From Planctomycetota bacterium (GTDB taxonomy: Bacteria; Planctomycetota; UBA8742; UBA2392): 33,854 nucleotides of DNA. Location: positions 1-33,854 of the forward strand of contig JAGQRE010000030.1 of assembly GCA_020425695.1 (NCBI GenBank). The letters are read 5' to 3'. The notes below the pieces were generated by a model. That model saw only the letters and a program-made list of their open reading frames with translations, was not told the origin of the DNA and made no database searches. Each line of letters opens with the position of its first letter. Within the stretch, counting starts at the first letter, position 1. A program made the translations under genes and the position numbers. Positions 15,542 through 23,572 of the stretch are shown piece by piece.

Positions 15542-16157
15542 GTGGATTGATCCTCCAACTCTGGTCCTTCTTTTTCGGACCGGCCTCTCGCAATTCTCGC
15601 AGTCGAGATTTTGCGTTCTGTAGTTGGATTATATCTTTGGTCACTTCATCCTGTAAGGCCCGGAGCCTTTCTTTCGCTACTTTTGCTTTCTTCCGATGTA
15701 CTCGAGCCTGACTCACGTTGAGTTCCAACGTGTGTTCGAGATGCGGCAGAAGTCGGTGAATCACTTGCTGCGTAACGCGGCAGCTGTCGAGCAGATCGCA
15801 GTCCTCCGGCTCCCGTTGCGTACCTACTTTGCTGGGTTCCACGCGCATTCGGCGTGCGATCCAAGTCTGGAGTAGTCCACGAAGCGAGCCGCCGACGCGG
15901 GCGTGAATCAGGTCTTGTTGATCGCGAAGGTCGTAGAAGCGCTGTAGCCCGAGAGATAAGCCAAGCCGCGCAATCTGTAGCCACGTCCAATGCGAATTAA
16001 CGGCGTCACCGACGATCGCAGCCCTACGGTAAAATTCCTGCGGAGAGACGGTTTCCTGAATTTCCTCTTCCGAGGAATCACGCCAAAAGTTGTCACCGCC
16101 GTCTAGCGACGATCGTTCCGCAATGAGCAGTTCGAGTAGATTGCCTGATTTATCCAT
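15525..16157 (-). CDS. Hypothetical protein, first gene of an overlapping pair
   Basis: 210 aa, soluble and mainly helical. Residues about 140-195 (K-K-A-K-V-A-K-E-R-L-R-A-L-Q-D-E-V) are Lys/Arg/Glu-rich and look like a coiled coil. No known motif was recognised. The ATG lacks an obvious ribosome-binding site. The 3' end overlaps the next gene by 17 nt. By eye the GC content here is near or below 50 percent (25 of 60 bases G or C at 15601-15660), clearly lower than in flanking genes, which suggests acquisition by transfer. It is preceded by a non-coding stretch of 274 nt. Confidence 0.7.
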   Translation of the reverse strand: MDKSGNLLELLIAERSSLDGGDNFWRDSSEEEIQETVSPQEFYRRAAIVGDAVNSHWTWLQIARLGLSLGLQRFYDLRDQQDLIHARVGGSLRGLLQTWIARRMRVEPSKVGTQREPEDCDLLDSCRVTQQVIHRLLPHLEHTLELNVSQARVHRKKAKVAKERLRALQDEVTKDIIQLQNAKSRLRELREAGPKKKDQSWRINPREKRS

Positions 16158-16215
16158 GTCGTTGGCGTCAGAGTAGTGTTGTCTTTCAGCCTCGCACCAC
16201 CCCTAAAGTCCGCTC

Positions 16216-16229
16216 CGTTTAAGTAAACG
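16216..16229. promoter_or_regulatory. Short perfect palindrome, possible operator
   Basis: CGTTTAAGTAAACG is symmetric (6-bp arms, 2-nt centre) and lies 59 nt upstream of the ATG at 16157 (- strand), in an AT-rich 274-nt gap that otherwise shows no gene or clear promoter. Its size and place fit a dimer-binding site, but chance is possible. Confidence 0.3.
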
Positions 16230-16431
16230 ATCAAACTAGGGCTTACGGCAACTGAATTTTCTGAGCGAGCAATTGAGCTTATGCCAGTCTGCATATCGGA
16301 AAGCTATAGCCGCACCTTTTGGAATTTTATGTTTTCCATGGACCTCATTGTACTGCAGAAACAGCATAAAACCTACCTAGCGACGTGTCCGCCCGATTTC
16401 AGTCGCAGCAACTTGTCATTGCCTCCAATGT

Positions 16432-17673
16432 TTAAGTATTTGCCAGTTGCTTGAGTTGGTCATCACTCAGCAGGGCTTTGCTGGCTTTGGCGGCTTCTAG
16501 GATCTTGGCTACTCTTTCATCCGTCGGCTCAAAGCCGTTGCTTTCCAGCCAGAAGACTACGTTGCTTTTGCCGCTCATGTGCCCTACTCGGATTCTTTGG
16601 GTCAGCCCGAATTCGCCGGCCGGTACTCCTGAATACACCCGGTCGGCCAGCCAGTCTTCGCCTTTCTTTTTGGCTTTGATTACCGCGGCCGCGTGCACGC
16701 CTGTGCCTGTGTCGAAGGCGTCTTCGCCGAACACCGGGTAGTTTTCGGGCAGGGGCACGCCGGTGTAGTCGTGGGCTTTCTTTACGTATTCGGCCAGGTG
16801 GGTGAGGTCGTTGTCGATCAAACCCATGAGTTTCAGGTTCACGAGCAACTGGTCCATCTGGGTGTTGCCTACGCGCTCACCTAAACCCAGCGCGGTGCCG
16901 TGGATGATGTCGGCGCCGGCCTCGACGGCTGCCAAGGCGTTCATCAGCCCGAGCCCGCGGTCGCTGTGCCCGTGCCAGTTTACGAGTGTGTCTTTGCCGC
17001 CCGGCTTGACGATTTCGTCAATCACGAACTTCAGCAACTCGCGCACGCCGTGGGGAGAAACGTGCCCGCAGGTGTCGCAGACGCAGATGCTGTAGGCGCC
17101 AAGCTCAATGGCGCGTGAATACAGCGCCTTGATGTCGCCCGGCTTACTGCGCGTGGTGTCTTCCGTGACGAACATGACCGGGATGTTGTGCGACACAGCC
17201 CACTGCACCGCGACTTCCATGGTGGACATGAGCTTTTCAAGCGTCCAACCTTCGGCGTACTGGCGGATCGGGCTGGTGCCCAGAAACGCGCTGGCCTGGA
17301 TCGGCAACCCGAACTTTTGCTGAAGCTTGTCGATGGGCTCGATGTCACTGACGACGGTACGAACCGCCAGCCCCGGCCTGATGTTCATTTTCTCGTCAAC
17401 GATGGTCTGCAGCAGGGCGTCGATATGCTCAATGTGCTGCGGGCCGGCGCCGGGGAGACCCAAGTCAACGCGATCAATTCCTAATTTTTCCATCAATCGA
17501 AGGATTTCAAGCTTCTGCTCGATTGTTGGATTGATTGCGGAGGGGCTTTGCAATCCGTCGCGCAAAGTCTCGTCGTCAAAGGCGATAGGCTTTTTGCGGT
17601 CCAGGATCGCGTCGTGGCCGATGCGGTTCCAGTCGTAGATCAGGTCGGTTTCTGCAGGCGTCGGGTTCGCCAT
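16432..17673 (-). CDS. 2-isopropylmalate synthase / homocitrate synthase family enzyme (DRE-TIM)
   Basis: 413 aa, cytoplasmic. The family condenses acetyl-CoA with a 2-oxo acid (LeuA, homocitrate, citramalate or methylthioalkylmalate synthases) or cleaves related products. Seen: D-E-T-L-R-D-G-L-Q (34-42) with the R-D pair, E-D-T-T-R (171-175), the metal ligands H-G-H (234-236) and G-L-G-E-R-V-G-N-T (263-271). It ends about where the catalytic barrel and short linker subdomains end, so the C-terminal LeuA feedback domain of about 130 residues is absent. The reaction is therefore not fixed; homocitrate-synthase-like or another acyltransferase is possible. The ATG has GGAG 7 nt upstream. Confidence 0.88.
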   Translation of the reverse strand: MANPTPAETDLIYDWNRIGHDAILDRKKPIAFDDETLRDGLQSPSAINPTIEQKLEILRLMEKLGIDRVDLGLPGAGPQHIEHIDALLQTIVDEKMNIRPGLAVRTVVSDIEPIDKLQQKFGLPIQASAFLGTSPIRQYAEGWTLEKLMSTMEVAVQWAVSHNIPVMFVTEDTTRSKPGDIKALYSRAIELGAYSICVCDTCGHVSPHGVRELLKFVIDEIVKPGGKDTLVNWHGHSDRGLGLMNALAAVEAGADIIHGTALGLGERVGNTQMDQLLVNLKLMGLIDNDLTHLAEYVKKAHDYTGVPLPENYPVFGEDAFDTGTGVHAAAVIKAKKKGEDWLADRVYSGVPAGEFGLTQRIRVGHMSGKSNVVFWLESNGFEPTDERVAKILEAAKASKALLSDDQLKQLANT

Positions 17674-17908
17674 GGTTTCGCTCCGGGTGTCTTAACGCGC
17701 TTATTTCATGCCCTCTTCCAGAGTATAGGGGCGTAGTAAACCGTGATACAAGGTGGCTGAGGCGATGGGGGCGAAATTCAGGCGTTGCATTCAGACGTTG
17801 CAACGTGCTTGATGACGCTTCCCCGCGCCTTGAAACCCCGCTATCTGGCGTACATACTCGCGCCATCGCGCAAAGGGTTCGGCGCGCAGGCGCGCCTGAA
17901 GGATTGAG

Positions 17909-19498
17909 ATGAAGAAGCTGATTGCTCTGTTTGCCGTTTCCGGGCTTATGCTTAGTGCCTGCCATTCCAGCATTAAGGAAGTTGAGCCCTCGGCCGCCTT
18001 CCGCAACGCGCTGGAAGAAGTCATGCAGCGCCAGCCGAACGCGCTGAAGGTGAAGCCCGACCAGTTAGACAACCGCAAAGAACCCATCGTGCTCCAGCTT
18101 TCGTACGACGACTGCATTGAGCTGGCGATGGCCCACAACCGCACGATCTTGTTCGAGCAACTGAACGCCGAAGTTGCAGCGGCCGATGTCGTGGGCTCGA
18201 AGGCGAACCTGGACTTCACGGTTGGCGCGAACGTCGGCTACACGCGGGAAGAGCAGGAGATTCAAGCCCGCTTCTTCGGCGATACCCGCAACAAGGAAAT
18301 CACGGCGACGACGAACGTTGGCATCAACGCCAGCCTGCCGTTTGCCACGGGTACGACGGTCAATATCAGCGCAGGGTTCCGTCGCAGCGACACGAACAGC
18401 CCCTTCCAGGCGTTTGAGTTCTTCCCGACTTCTACGCTGACGGTGACCCAGCACCTGCTGAACGGTTTCGGCTTCGTGCCGAACCTCGGCAACACGTGGA
18501 TCGCTGAAAACAACCGCACGATCGCCGAGTGGCAGATCGAAGCCACACGCAACGAACAGGCCCTGAATGTAGCCATGGCGTACTGGAATCTCGTTGAAGC
18601 CGAGGGCGAACTCCAGGTTCTGTATCGCCAGGAAGATCTGGCCGAGGACGCGCTGGACCTTGCAAAGAGCCGCCTTGAAGCCGAGATCGGCACGCGCCTC
18701 GATGTGCTGGCGCAGGAAGCAAACCTGAAGTCACAGCAGGTTGCGATCATCCAGGCCGAGACGTTGGTTGAGCAACGCACGGACGAGTTGCTGCATGCGA
18801 TTCACCCTGACCTGATTCACGGTTACGCGCTGTTCGACAACTACAGCATCGTGATTGAGACGACGACCGTGGCCGACACCTCGCGTATCAGCGCCGACGA
18901 GCCGAACCTGCTGGAAGAGGTGAAGGCCGCGCTGCGCCGCCGCCCGGAGATTCGCCAGGCCGTCAAGCGCATTGAGAACGCGGGCATCTCGATTGAAGTC
19001 AACGAGTACGGGCTGCTGCCGACGCTTGATCTTGAGACTGAGTTCACGGTCAACGGCTACGGCGAAGAGTTCGACAACTCGCTGGATAGCTGGAACCGTT
19101 TTGAGAACCTGCGTTACGGCTTCTCGCTGAACTTCGGCATCCCGCTTCAGAACAGCGCCGGGCGCTCTGCCTTGTCGAAGGCCGAGATTGCCAAACGCAA
19201 CGCGATCCTGACCGCGCGCGAAACCGAGACCGGCGTGATCCTTGAAGTTGCGGCGGCCGTTCGCCAGATCAAGAGCGCTCGCCGGGCCGTGAACGCGTCT
19301 GAAGAATCACGCCGCCTGCAAAACGAAACCTACGAGGCCGAGCAGGAGCGCCAGAAGGCGGGACTCGCCACAAGCTACGAAGTAAAGCAGGCGCTGAACG
19401 ACCTGACGCAGGCGGAACTGGACCTCGTGAAGTCAAAGATCGCGCTTGAGCGTGCGCGCTTGCAGCTTCAGAAATCGACGGGCGAACTGGGGCGCTAG
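17909..19498 (+). CDS. TolC-family outer-membrane efflux lipoprotein
   Basis: 529 aa. MKKLIALFAVSGLMLSAC is a good lipoprotein signal with lipobox L-S-A-C and Cys18. The mature protein has the two-fold layout of outer-membrane efflux proteins: two long helical hairpin regions (about 185-275 and 430-525, rich in Ala/Glu/Gln heptads) and two beta regions (about 95-165 and 350-410). It would trimerise as an outer-membrane exit duct for an RND, MFS or ABC pump, but no pump gene is in the window. SD AAGGA (17899-17903) lies 5 nt before the ATG. A GC-rich palindrome (17881-17896) lies just upstream of the SD. The stop overlaps the stop of the convergent DedA gene (CTAG, 19495-19498). Confidence 0.88.
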   Translation: MKKLIALFAVSGLMLSACHSSIKEVEPSAAFRNALEEVMQRQPNALKVKPDQLDNRKEPIVLQLSYDDCIELAMAHNRTILFEQLNAEVAAADVVGSKANLDFTVGANVGYTREEQEIQARFFGDTRNKEITATTNVGINASLPFATGTTVNISAGFRRSDTNSPFQAFEFFPTSTLTVTQHLLNGFGFVPNLGNTWIAENNRTIAEWQIEATRNEQALNVAMAYWNLVEAEGELQVLYRQEDLAEDALDLAKSRLEAEIGTRLDVLAQEANLKSQQVAIIQAETLVEQRTDELLHAIHPDLIHGYALFDNYSIVIETTTVADTSRISADEPNLLEEVKAALRRRPEIRQAVKRIENAGISIEVNEYGLLPTLDLETEFTVNGYGEEFDNSLDSWNRFENLRYGFSLNFGIPLQNSAGRSALSKAEIAKRNAILTARETETGVILEVAAAVRQIKSARRAVNASEESRRLQNETYEAEQERQKAGLATSYEVKQALNDLTQAELDLVKSKIALERARLQLQKSTGELGR

Positions 19499-20127
19499 TC
19501 GCCGAAGGCGGTAGCTTCTTCGGCGAGCTTGCGCTCATACTCCAGGCGACGCATGACGGCCTTGTCGAAGCGTTTGAAGATCCAGCCGGCGACCGGAAAG
19601 CTGATCACCAGCGCCCCCAGCCAGATCCAGATCGAATAGTTGCCCATGTACTCAACGGTGCTTGCGGCGAAGTAGCCGAGCATGGCGTATGCGGCTGATG
19701 ATGCCATGGCGCCGATTGCGGCGTACATCAGCACCCGGGCGAAGTTCACTTTGCGTATCCCGGCCGCGGCGGGCACGAATCGCCCGATCCATGGCAGCAG
19801 CCGGCCGGCCACGATCAGCGGGAAGGCCCACTTGTTCATGCCGTCTTCGAGTACTTTCAGGCGAGCGCGTCCTTTCTGTGAGCGCACGAAGCGGTCCAGC
19901 CAGTTCGCCCGCCAGCGCCCGATGCCGTAGAAAACGATGTCAGAGGCAAAGCTGCCGAGAGCGCCGGCGACGATGACCCCGTAGATCGAGATGCTTTCCG
20001 ATACGCCGGCCACCACGCCACCGGCTACTACAAAGGACTGCAGACCGGATTGATCAATGATCGTACCGATCGTGACGGCCAGATAGCCGAACTGCTGAAC
20101 GTAGAGTTGAACGGTGTCCCAATCCAT
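19495..20127 (-). CDS. DedA-family membrane protein
   Basis: 210 aa, inner membrane, with four to five hydrophobic segments. The family signature is visible as G-R-L-L-P-W-I-G-R-F-V-P-A-A-A-G, close to the DedA consensus G-R-x-x-P-x-x-R-x-x-x-P-x-x-A-G, and D-I-V-F-Y-G-I-G-R lies upstream of it. DedA proteins act in membrane homeostasis and some are lipid (undecaprenyl phosphate or phosphatidylethanolamine) flippases. The frame is open upstream to 20376, but the ATG at 20127 (M-D-W-D-T-V-Q) starts right before the first helix; the upstream part reads as Arg/Pro-rich shadow and overlaps the divergent gene. Confidence 0.88.
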   Translation of the reverse strand: MDWDTVQLYVQQFGYLAVTIGTIIDQSGLQSFVVAGGVVAGVSESISIYGVIVAGALGSFASDIVFYGIGRWRANWLDRFVRSQKGRARLKVLEDGMNKWAFPLIVAGRLLPWIGRFVPAAAGIRKVNFARVLMYAAIGAMASSAAYAMLGYFAASTVEYMGNYSIWIWLGALVISFPVAGWIFKRFDKAVMRRLEYERKLAEEATAFGD

Positions 20128-20185
20128 GGTGTGGCAGCATAGCTCTCTGCTTGGCGTTGGGCAGCGTGGGGTGCATACTCCGCGG

Positions 20186-21310
20186 ATGAACCTGCCGAGC
20201 GATCTATTCGAAGTTTCGACACCGGCGCTGGTGCTTGAGCTACCGCGTCTGCGGGCCAACGCGGCGTTTATGGCGGCGCGCGCGGCGAGTCTTGGTGTAA
20301 AGATGCGCCCGCACATGAAGACCGCGAAGTCGGCTGATGTTGCGCGACTTGCGACAGAGGGCTTCGGCGGGATCACGGTCTCGACACTGGCGGAAGCCCG
20401 CTACTTTCTTGAGCATGGATTCGCGGACGTCACATACGCGGTGGGGCTGGCGCCGTGTCGCATTCGAGAGGCTCGCGAACTTGTGCGAGCCGGCTGCCGT
20501 TTGAAGGTGCTGATTGACAGCCCGGAAGTTGCACGGCTGATCGCCGACGATGACACGCCGCTGGATGTCCTGATCGAAATCGATTGCGGCGATGCGCGTG
20601 GGGGAGTGACGCCGGATTCTCCCGAGCTGCTGGAAGTCGCGAAGGCGCTGCAAGGTAAAGGCGCGAGGCTGGCCGGTGTGCTGACCCATGCGGGGCAGTC
20701 CTACGCCTGCGGCAGTGTGGAAGAGATCGCCGATGTCGCCGAGCAAGAAAAGGCCGCTGCCGTTCACGCAGCAGAACGCTTGCGCACGGGCGGGTATCCG
20801 GTGGATACGGTCAGTGTCGGATCAACCCCGACGGCGACGCATGCGCGCGACCTGACCGGCGTGACCGAAATGCGCCCCGGCGTATACATGTTCGGTGACC
20901 TCGACCAACTGGGGCTCGGCTCAATGCCGGGCGAGCGCATTGCGGTGACCGTGTTGGCGAGTGTGATCGGTGTGTATCCGGACCGACTGATTGTGGACGC
21001 CGGTGGACTCGCGTTGTCGAAGGACACCAGTGCGCAGCGACACAACCCCGCGGCGGGTTACGGGCTGGTTCAGAACATACGCGGCGAAACCCTGCCGGGG
21101 GCCTCAGTGGTGACGGCGAATCAGGAGCACGGGATTATCAGGTTTGCGTCGTCGGAGAATCTACGCGGATTCAAGATTGGGGATCGGGTGCGCATTGTGC
21201 CCAACCACATCTGCATGACGGCGGCAGCGCATCCGGGTTATCACGTAGTCGATGGTGGTGTCGAAGTTACTGCGCGCTGGGGGCGGATTCACGGCTGGGA
21301 GCAGTGGTAG
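20186..21310 (+). CDS. D-threonine aldolase / D-serine dehydratase-like PLP enzyme
   Basis: 374 aa, cytoplasmic. It has an alanine-racemase-type PLP barrel followed by a C-terminal beta domain. R-P-H-M-K (41-45) carries the PLP lysine K45. V-P-N-H-I-C (338-343) gives H341 and C343, the zinc pair of the D-serine dehydratase/D-threonine aldolase family. The family cleaves D-threonine to glycine and acetaldehyde or dehydrates D-serine to pyruvate, and sequence alone does not separate these. The ATG at 20186 is chosen because the conserved start (L-F-E-V-S-T-P-A-L-V-L) follows at once; an in-frame start at 20114 would overlap the divergent gene. tRNA-Leu follows 39 nt downstream. Confidence 0.88.
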   Translation: MNLPSDLFEVSTPALVLELPRLRANAAFMAARAASLGVKMRPHMKTAKSADVARLATEGFGGITVSTLAEARYFLEHGFADVTYAVGLAPCRIREARELVRAGCRLKVLIDSPEVARLIADDDTPLDVLIEIDCGDARGGVTPDSPELLEVAKALQGKGARLAGVLTHAGQSYACGSVEEIADVAEQEKAAAVHAAERLRTGGYPVDTVSVGSTPTATHARDLTGVTEMRPGVYMFGDLDQLGLGSMPGERIAVTVLASVIGVYPDRLIVDAGGLALSKDTSAQRHNPAAGYGLVQNIRGETLPGASVVTANQEHGIIRFASSENLRGFKIGDRVRIVPNHICMTAAAHPGYHVVDGGVEVTARWGRIHGWEQW

Positions 21311-21349
21311 CTTGTACGCAGGCTGAACCTGCCTATCGTTTCAGGAAGT

Positions 21350-21437
21350 GGCCGAGTGGCGGAATGGCAGACGCAGGGGACTTAAAATCCCTTGGGGGTT
21401 ATCCCCCGTGCGGGTTCGAGTCCCGCCTCGGCCACCA
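21350..21437 (+). tRNA. tRNA-Leu (anticodon UAA)
   Basis: The acceptor stem GGCCGAG (21350-21356) pairs with CTCGGCC (21427-21433), followed by discriminator A and an encoded CCA (21435-21437). The anticodon loop CTTAAAA gives anticodon TAA. A long variable arm (GGGGGTTATCCCCC) marks a class II tRNA, and the T arm is GCGGG-TTCGAGT-CCCGC. It reads UUA codons. Confidence 0.96.
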
Positions 21438-21453
21438 ACCTTCGCCAGGGCTT

Positions 21454-21471
21454 CGGTTGGCAGGCCAACCG
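21454..21471. other. Stem-loop between tRNA-Leu and the convergent operon
   Basis: A 7-bp stem CGGTTGG/CCAACCG with loop CAGG. It lacks a T-run on either side, so it is only a weak candidate terminator or tRNA 3'-processing structure. Confidence 0.35.
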
Positions 21472-21500
21472 TACTCGCGGATTAGCGGACGAGTTGTGAG

Positions 21501-22325
21501 TTAGCCGACTAGTTGGCGCAGCAACCTTGCCGAGTATCGGTTTGTGCATGGCTCCGGTGCGCTGTAGGCGGCTGTGGACTCCGGTTGCGCTGCGGTTCTC
21601 GTCAGGTCAATGCGAATCAGCGGGGCGGCATTGGCATCAGTTGACGTGTCAAGTTGTGCCAAGACCGTCAGACCTTGCGCGGGCAGTTCGCGCTTGAAGC
21701 GCAGTTGCCCGATGCGGCAGACGTCATGGGACTCACAGGCCTCACGCAGTGGTTTTGTCGTGCGCAACAGCACTTCGTCGAGTTCGCTGTCCGTCAGTCC
21801 GTGCTCGTTTGCGAACTCGTGAGTAATGGCGGGGATGAAAAGCCGGCCGCCCATGGTTGCGAATGCGACGGGGCGTGTTGCTGCACTGCGTCCGGTCTCT
21901 GCCAGGGCGCGTGTAACGGCATCCGATGCGGTTGCGAGCCCGGCGATGGCGGAGACTGCCAGTTCCGCGACGTGTTCACACAAGTCAGGTCCGGCCTCCA
22001 GCGTGCTGAGCAGGCGTGCGATGTTTCGCTTTGCTTCGAGGCGCATGTCGGAAGCCAACTCGGGTGACGACGCCATGCGCTGGACCAGCAGTAACTCAAG
22101 GCGATGCAGGCGGCATTCAACGGCTGAGCGTACGACGCCGCGGGCGTGCCATTCACGAGAATCACCCGGCAGGCTGTTTACCACCGCGCGTAGAACGCCT
22201 GAGGCGATGTCCGCAACGGACTTCGCACGACGAATCACGCGTGCAGCATGGAGGATGTCATCCACCTGGTAGTCTTCGTGGTGTTCATCCGGTTGTTCAA
22301 ACGGTGGCTCAAACGGTGGCATCAT
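21501..22325 (-). CDS. Unknown protein, fourth gene of the Phc-like signalling operon
   Basis: 274 aa, soluble. The N-terminus is acidic and His/Pro-rich (about 1-20). A helical Ala/Arg/Leu-rich body spans about 22-165, and a more mixed part (V-A-F-A-T-M-G-G-R-L-F-I-P, then C-x4-C near 205) leads to a C-terminal segment with alternating hydrophobic residues. I recognise no domain. Its start codon overlaps the stop of the PhcQ-like gene (ATGA, 22322-22325), so translation is coupled and a role with the upstream regulators is likely. It could be an output effector or a scaffold. It is the last gene before the convergent tRNA. Confidence 0.7.
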   Translation of the reverse strand: MMPPFEPPFEQPDEHHEDYQVDDILHAARVIRRAKSVADIASGVLRAVVNSLPGDSREWHARGVVRSAVECRLHRLELLLVQRMASSPELASDMRLEAKRNIARLLSTLEAGPDLCEHVAELAVSAIAGLATASDAVTRALAETGRSAATRPVAFATMGGRLFIPAITHEFANEHGLTDSELDEVLLRTTKPLREACESHDVCRIGQLRFKRELPAQGLTVLAQLDTSTDANAAPLIRIDLTRTAAQPESTAAYSAPEPCTNRYSARLLRQLVG

Positions 22326-23572
22326 TGCGGGCTCGTCTGTGAGTTCAGTTGCTGCAGCTCGAACATGTCAAACACATCGTCCAGGAAGTTCGGGTTCGTT
22401 GGCGGCCTTTCCGCTGCCAGGGGGTCGTTCGGAAGCGTCAGCTCGATACGCGGCTGTGCGCCCTTCGCGATCAACCCTATGTCTCCGCCGTGGTGGTTTG
22501 CCACGAAGAAGGCTGACAGAACCTCCAGCCCGCCATCCTTTACGTCGCTGGAACTTGGAGTTAACGCAGTGAAGAGTGTTTCGCTTCCCAACTGCTTCCA
22601 GGCTTCTCCGTCGCCGCTGATCGTCAGTTTCACGCCGGGGGTGCCCCAGACGGCCTGCGGGCCTTCAAGCTTGAGTTGGATCGTCCCTCGGTCTTCGTTC
22701 AGCGCGACCGCCTTGCGAAGGAGAATGTCGAGCATGCGGTCGCTGAGTTCGCGGTTGACCTTCAACTCTGCCAGGTCGCCATCGGGATCGAACTCAATCT
22801 TGCACTCGCCGGTATTGGCGCGCTCGATGGCGGACTTCACGAGGTCTGCGGGCGCGACGAAGCTCTCAAATTTCTCGTTCGGCTTTACGACGATTGAACT
22901 GACATTTTCAACCAGTTTCAGCACGCGCTTGCTTTCAACCTGGGCCGATTGCCATACGTCCTGCCAGTAGCTTGGGTCGCGTAGCGTGCCCTGGCTGACT
23001 TCAGCCTCGAGCTTTTCGGGCATCAGGTCAAGGAAAGTCTTCAGTGCCGACATTGAGTTGCGTATGTGGTGGGACAGCCCGGCAGCCAGCACAGCGAGGC
23101 TGCGGATGCGATCAGACACCATCATGCGTTGCAGGACACTCAGCTTTTCGCGCAGCAGGCTGTCGCGCTGGCGCTGAACGATGAAAAAATCCATGGCCCG
23201 CAGCAGCACGCCTCGCAAGTCGCGAACGTCCCACGGTTTCACGATGTACTTGTAGATCGCGCCGGAGTTCACGCCTTCAATGGCGCTGTCGAGGTCGGAG
23301 TAGGCGGTCGTCAGCACGCGGATGATGCCGGGGTAGTCGGTGCGTGCACTGGCTAGCAGGTCTGTGCCGCGTTCACCGGGCATGCGCTGGTCGCACACCA
23401 GGATGCCGATGCGGTCAGCCTGTTCGGCCAATATCTTTCGGGCTTCTTCGACATTCTCGGCGGTCAATATTTCGAAGTCCTTTTCGAGCGCTTTGCGGAA
23501 GTACTTCAGCGCCTGGGCTTCGTCATCAACGTAGAGGATGGTGAATTGCCGATAGTCGTGGTTCGTGACCAT
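22322..23572 (-). CDS. Response regulator with degenerate histidine-kinase output (PhcQ-like)
   Basis: 416 aa, cytoplasmic. Residues about 10-125 are a complete receiver: acidic D16, D17, E18, phospho-acceptor D61 (V-C-D-Q-R-M-P), T88 and K112 (V-K-P-W). A helix leads to a dimerisation-like helix with G-L-S-H-H-I-R-N-S-M (165-174), where H168 stands at the phosphorylatable position and the next residue is His instead of Glu. The ATPase part (about 230-395) lacks a clear N-box and G-boxes, so kinase activity is doubtful. The ATG abuts the stop of the upstream hybrid kinase gene with no gap. Position and domain content match PhcQ of the phcBSRQ operon, but similarity was not computed. Confidence 0.85.
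   Translation of the reverse strand: MVTNHDYRQFTILYVDDEAQALKYFRKALEKDFEILTAENVEEARKILAEQADRIGILVCDQRMPGERGTDLLASARTDYPGIIRVLTTAYSDLDSAIEGVNSGAIYKYIVKPWDVRDLRGVLLRAMDFFIVQRQRDSLLREKLSVLQRMMVSDRIRSLAVLAAGLSHHIRNSMSALKTFLDLMPEKLEAEVSQGTLRDPSYWQDVWQSAQVESKRVLKLVENVSSIVVKPNEKFESFVAPADLVKSAIERANTGECKIEFDPDGDLAELKVNRELSDRMLDILLRKAVALNEDRGTIQLKLEGPQAVWGTPGVKLTISGDGEAWKQLGSETLFTALTPSSSDVKDGGLEVLSAFFVANHHGGDIGLIAKGAQPRIELTLPNDPLAAERPPTNPNFLDDVFDMFELQQLNSQTSPQ

Noticed and set aside
16432..17673. R-D-G-L-Q instead of R-D-G-E-Q as a sign of lost activity in the LeuA-family enzyme
   Set aside because: The residue before Gln varies across DRE-TIM enzymes; the R-D pair and the H-x-H ligands are intact.
17881..17896. 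GC palindrome GGCGCGCAGGCGCGCC just before the TolC-like gene's ribosome-binding site
   Set aside because: It is short, has a very small loop and lies in GC-rich DNA where this is likely by chance. It could affect translation but there is no further support.
20128..20376. Upstream extension of the DedA gene
   Set aside because: The extra 83 residues are Arg/Ser/Pro-rich, overlap the start of the divergent PLP enzyme and precede a normal DedA N-terminus.
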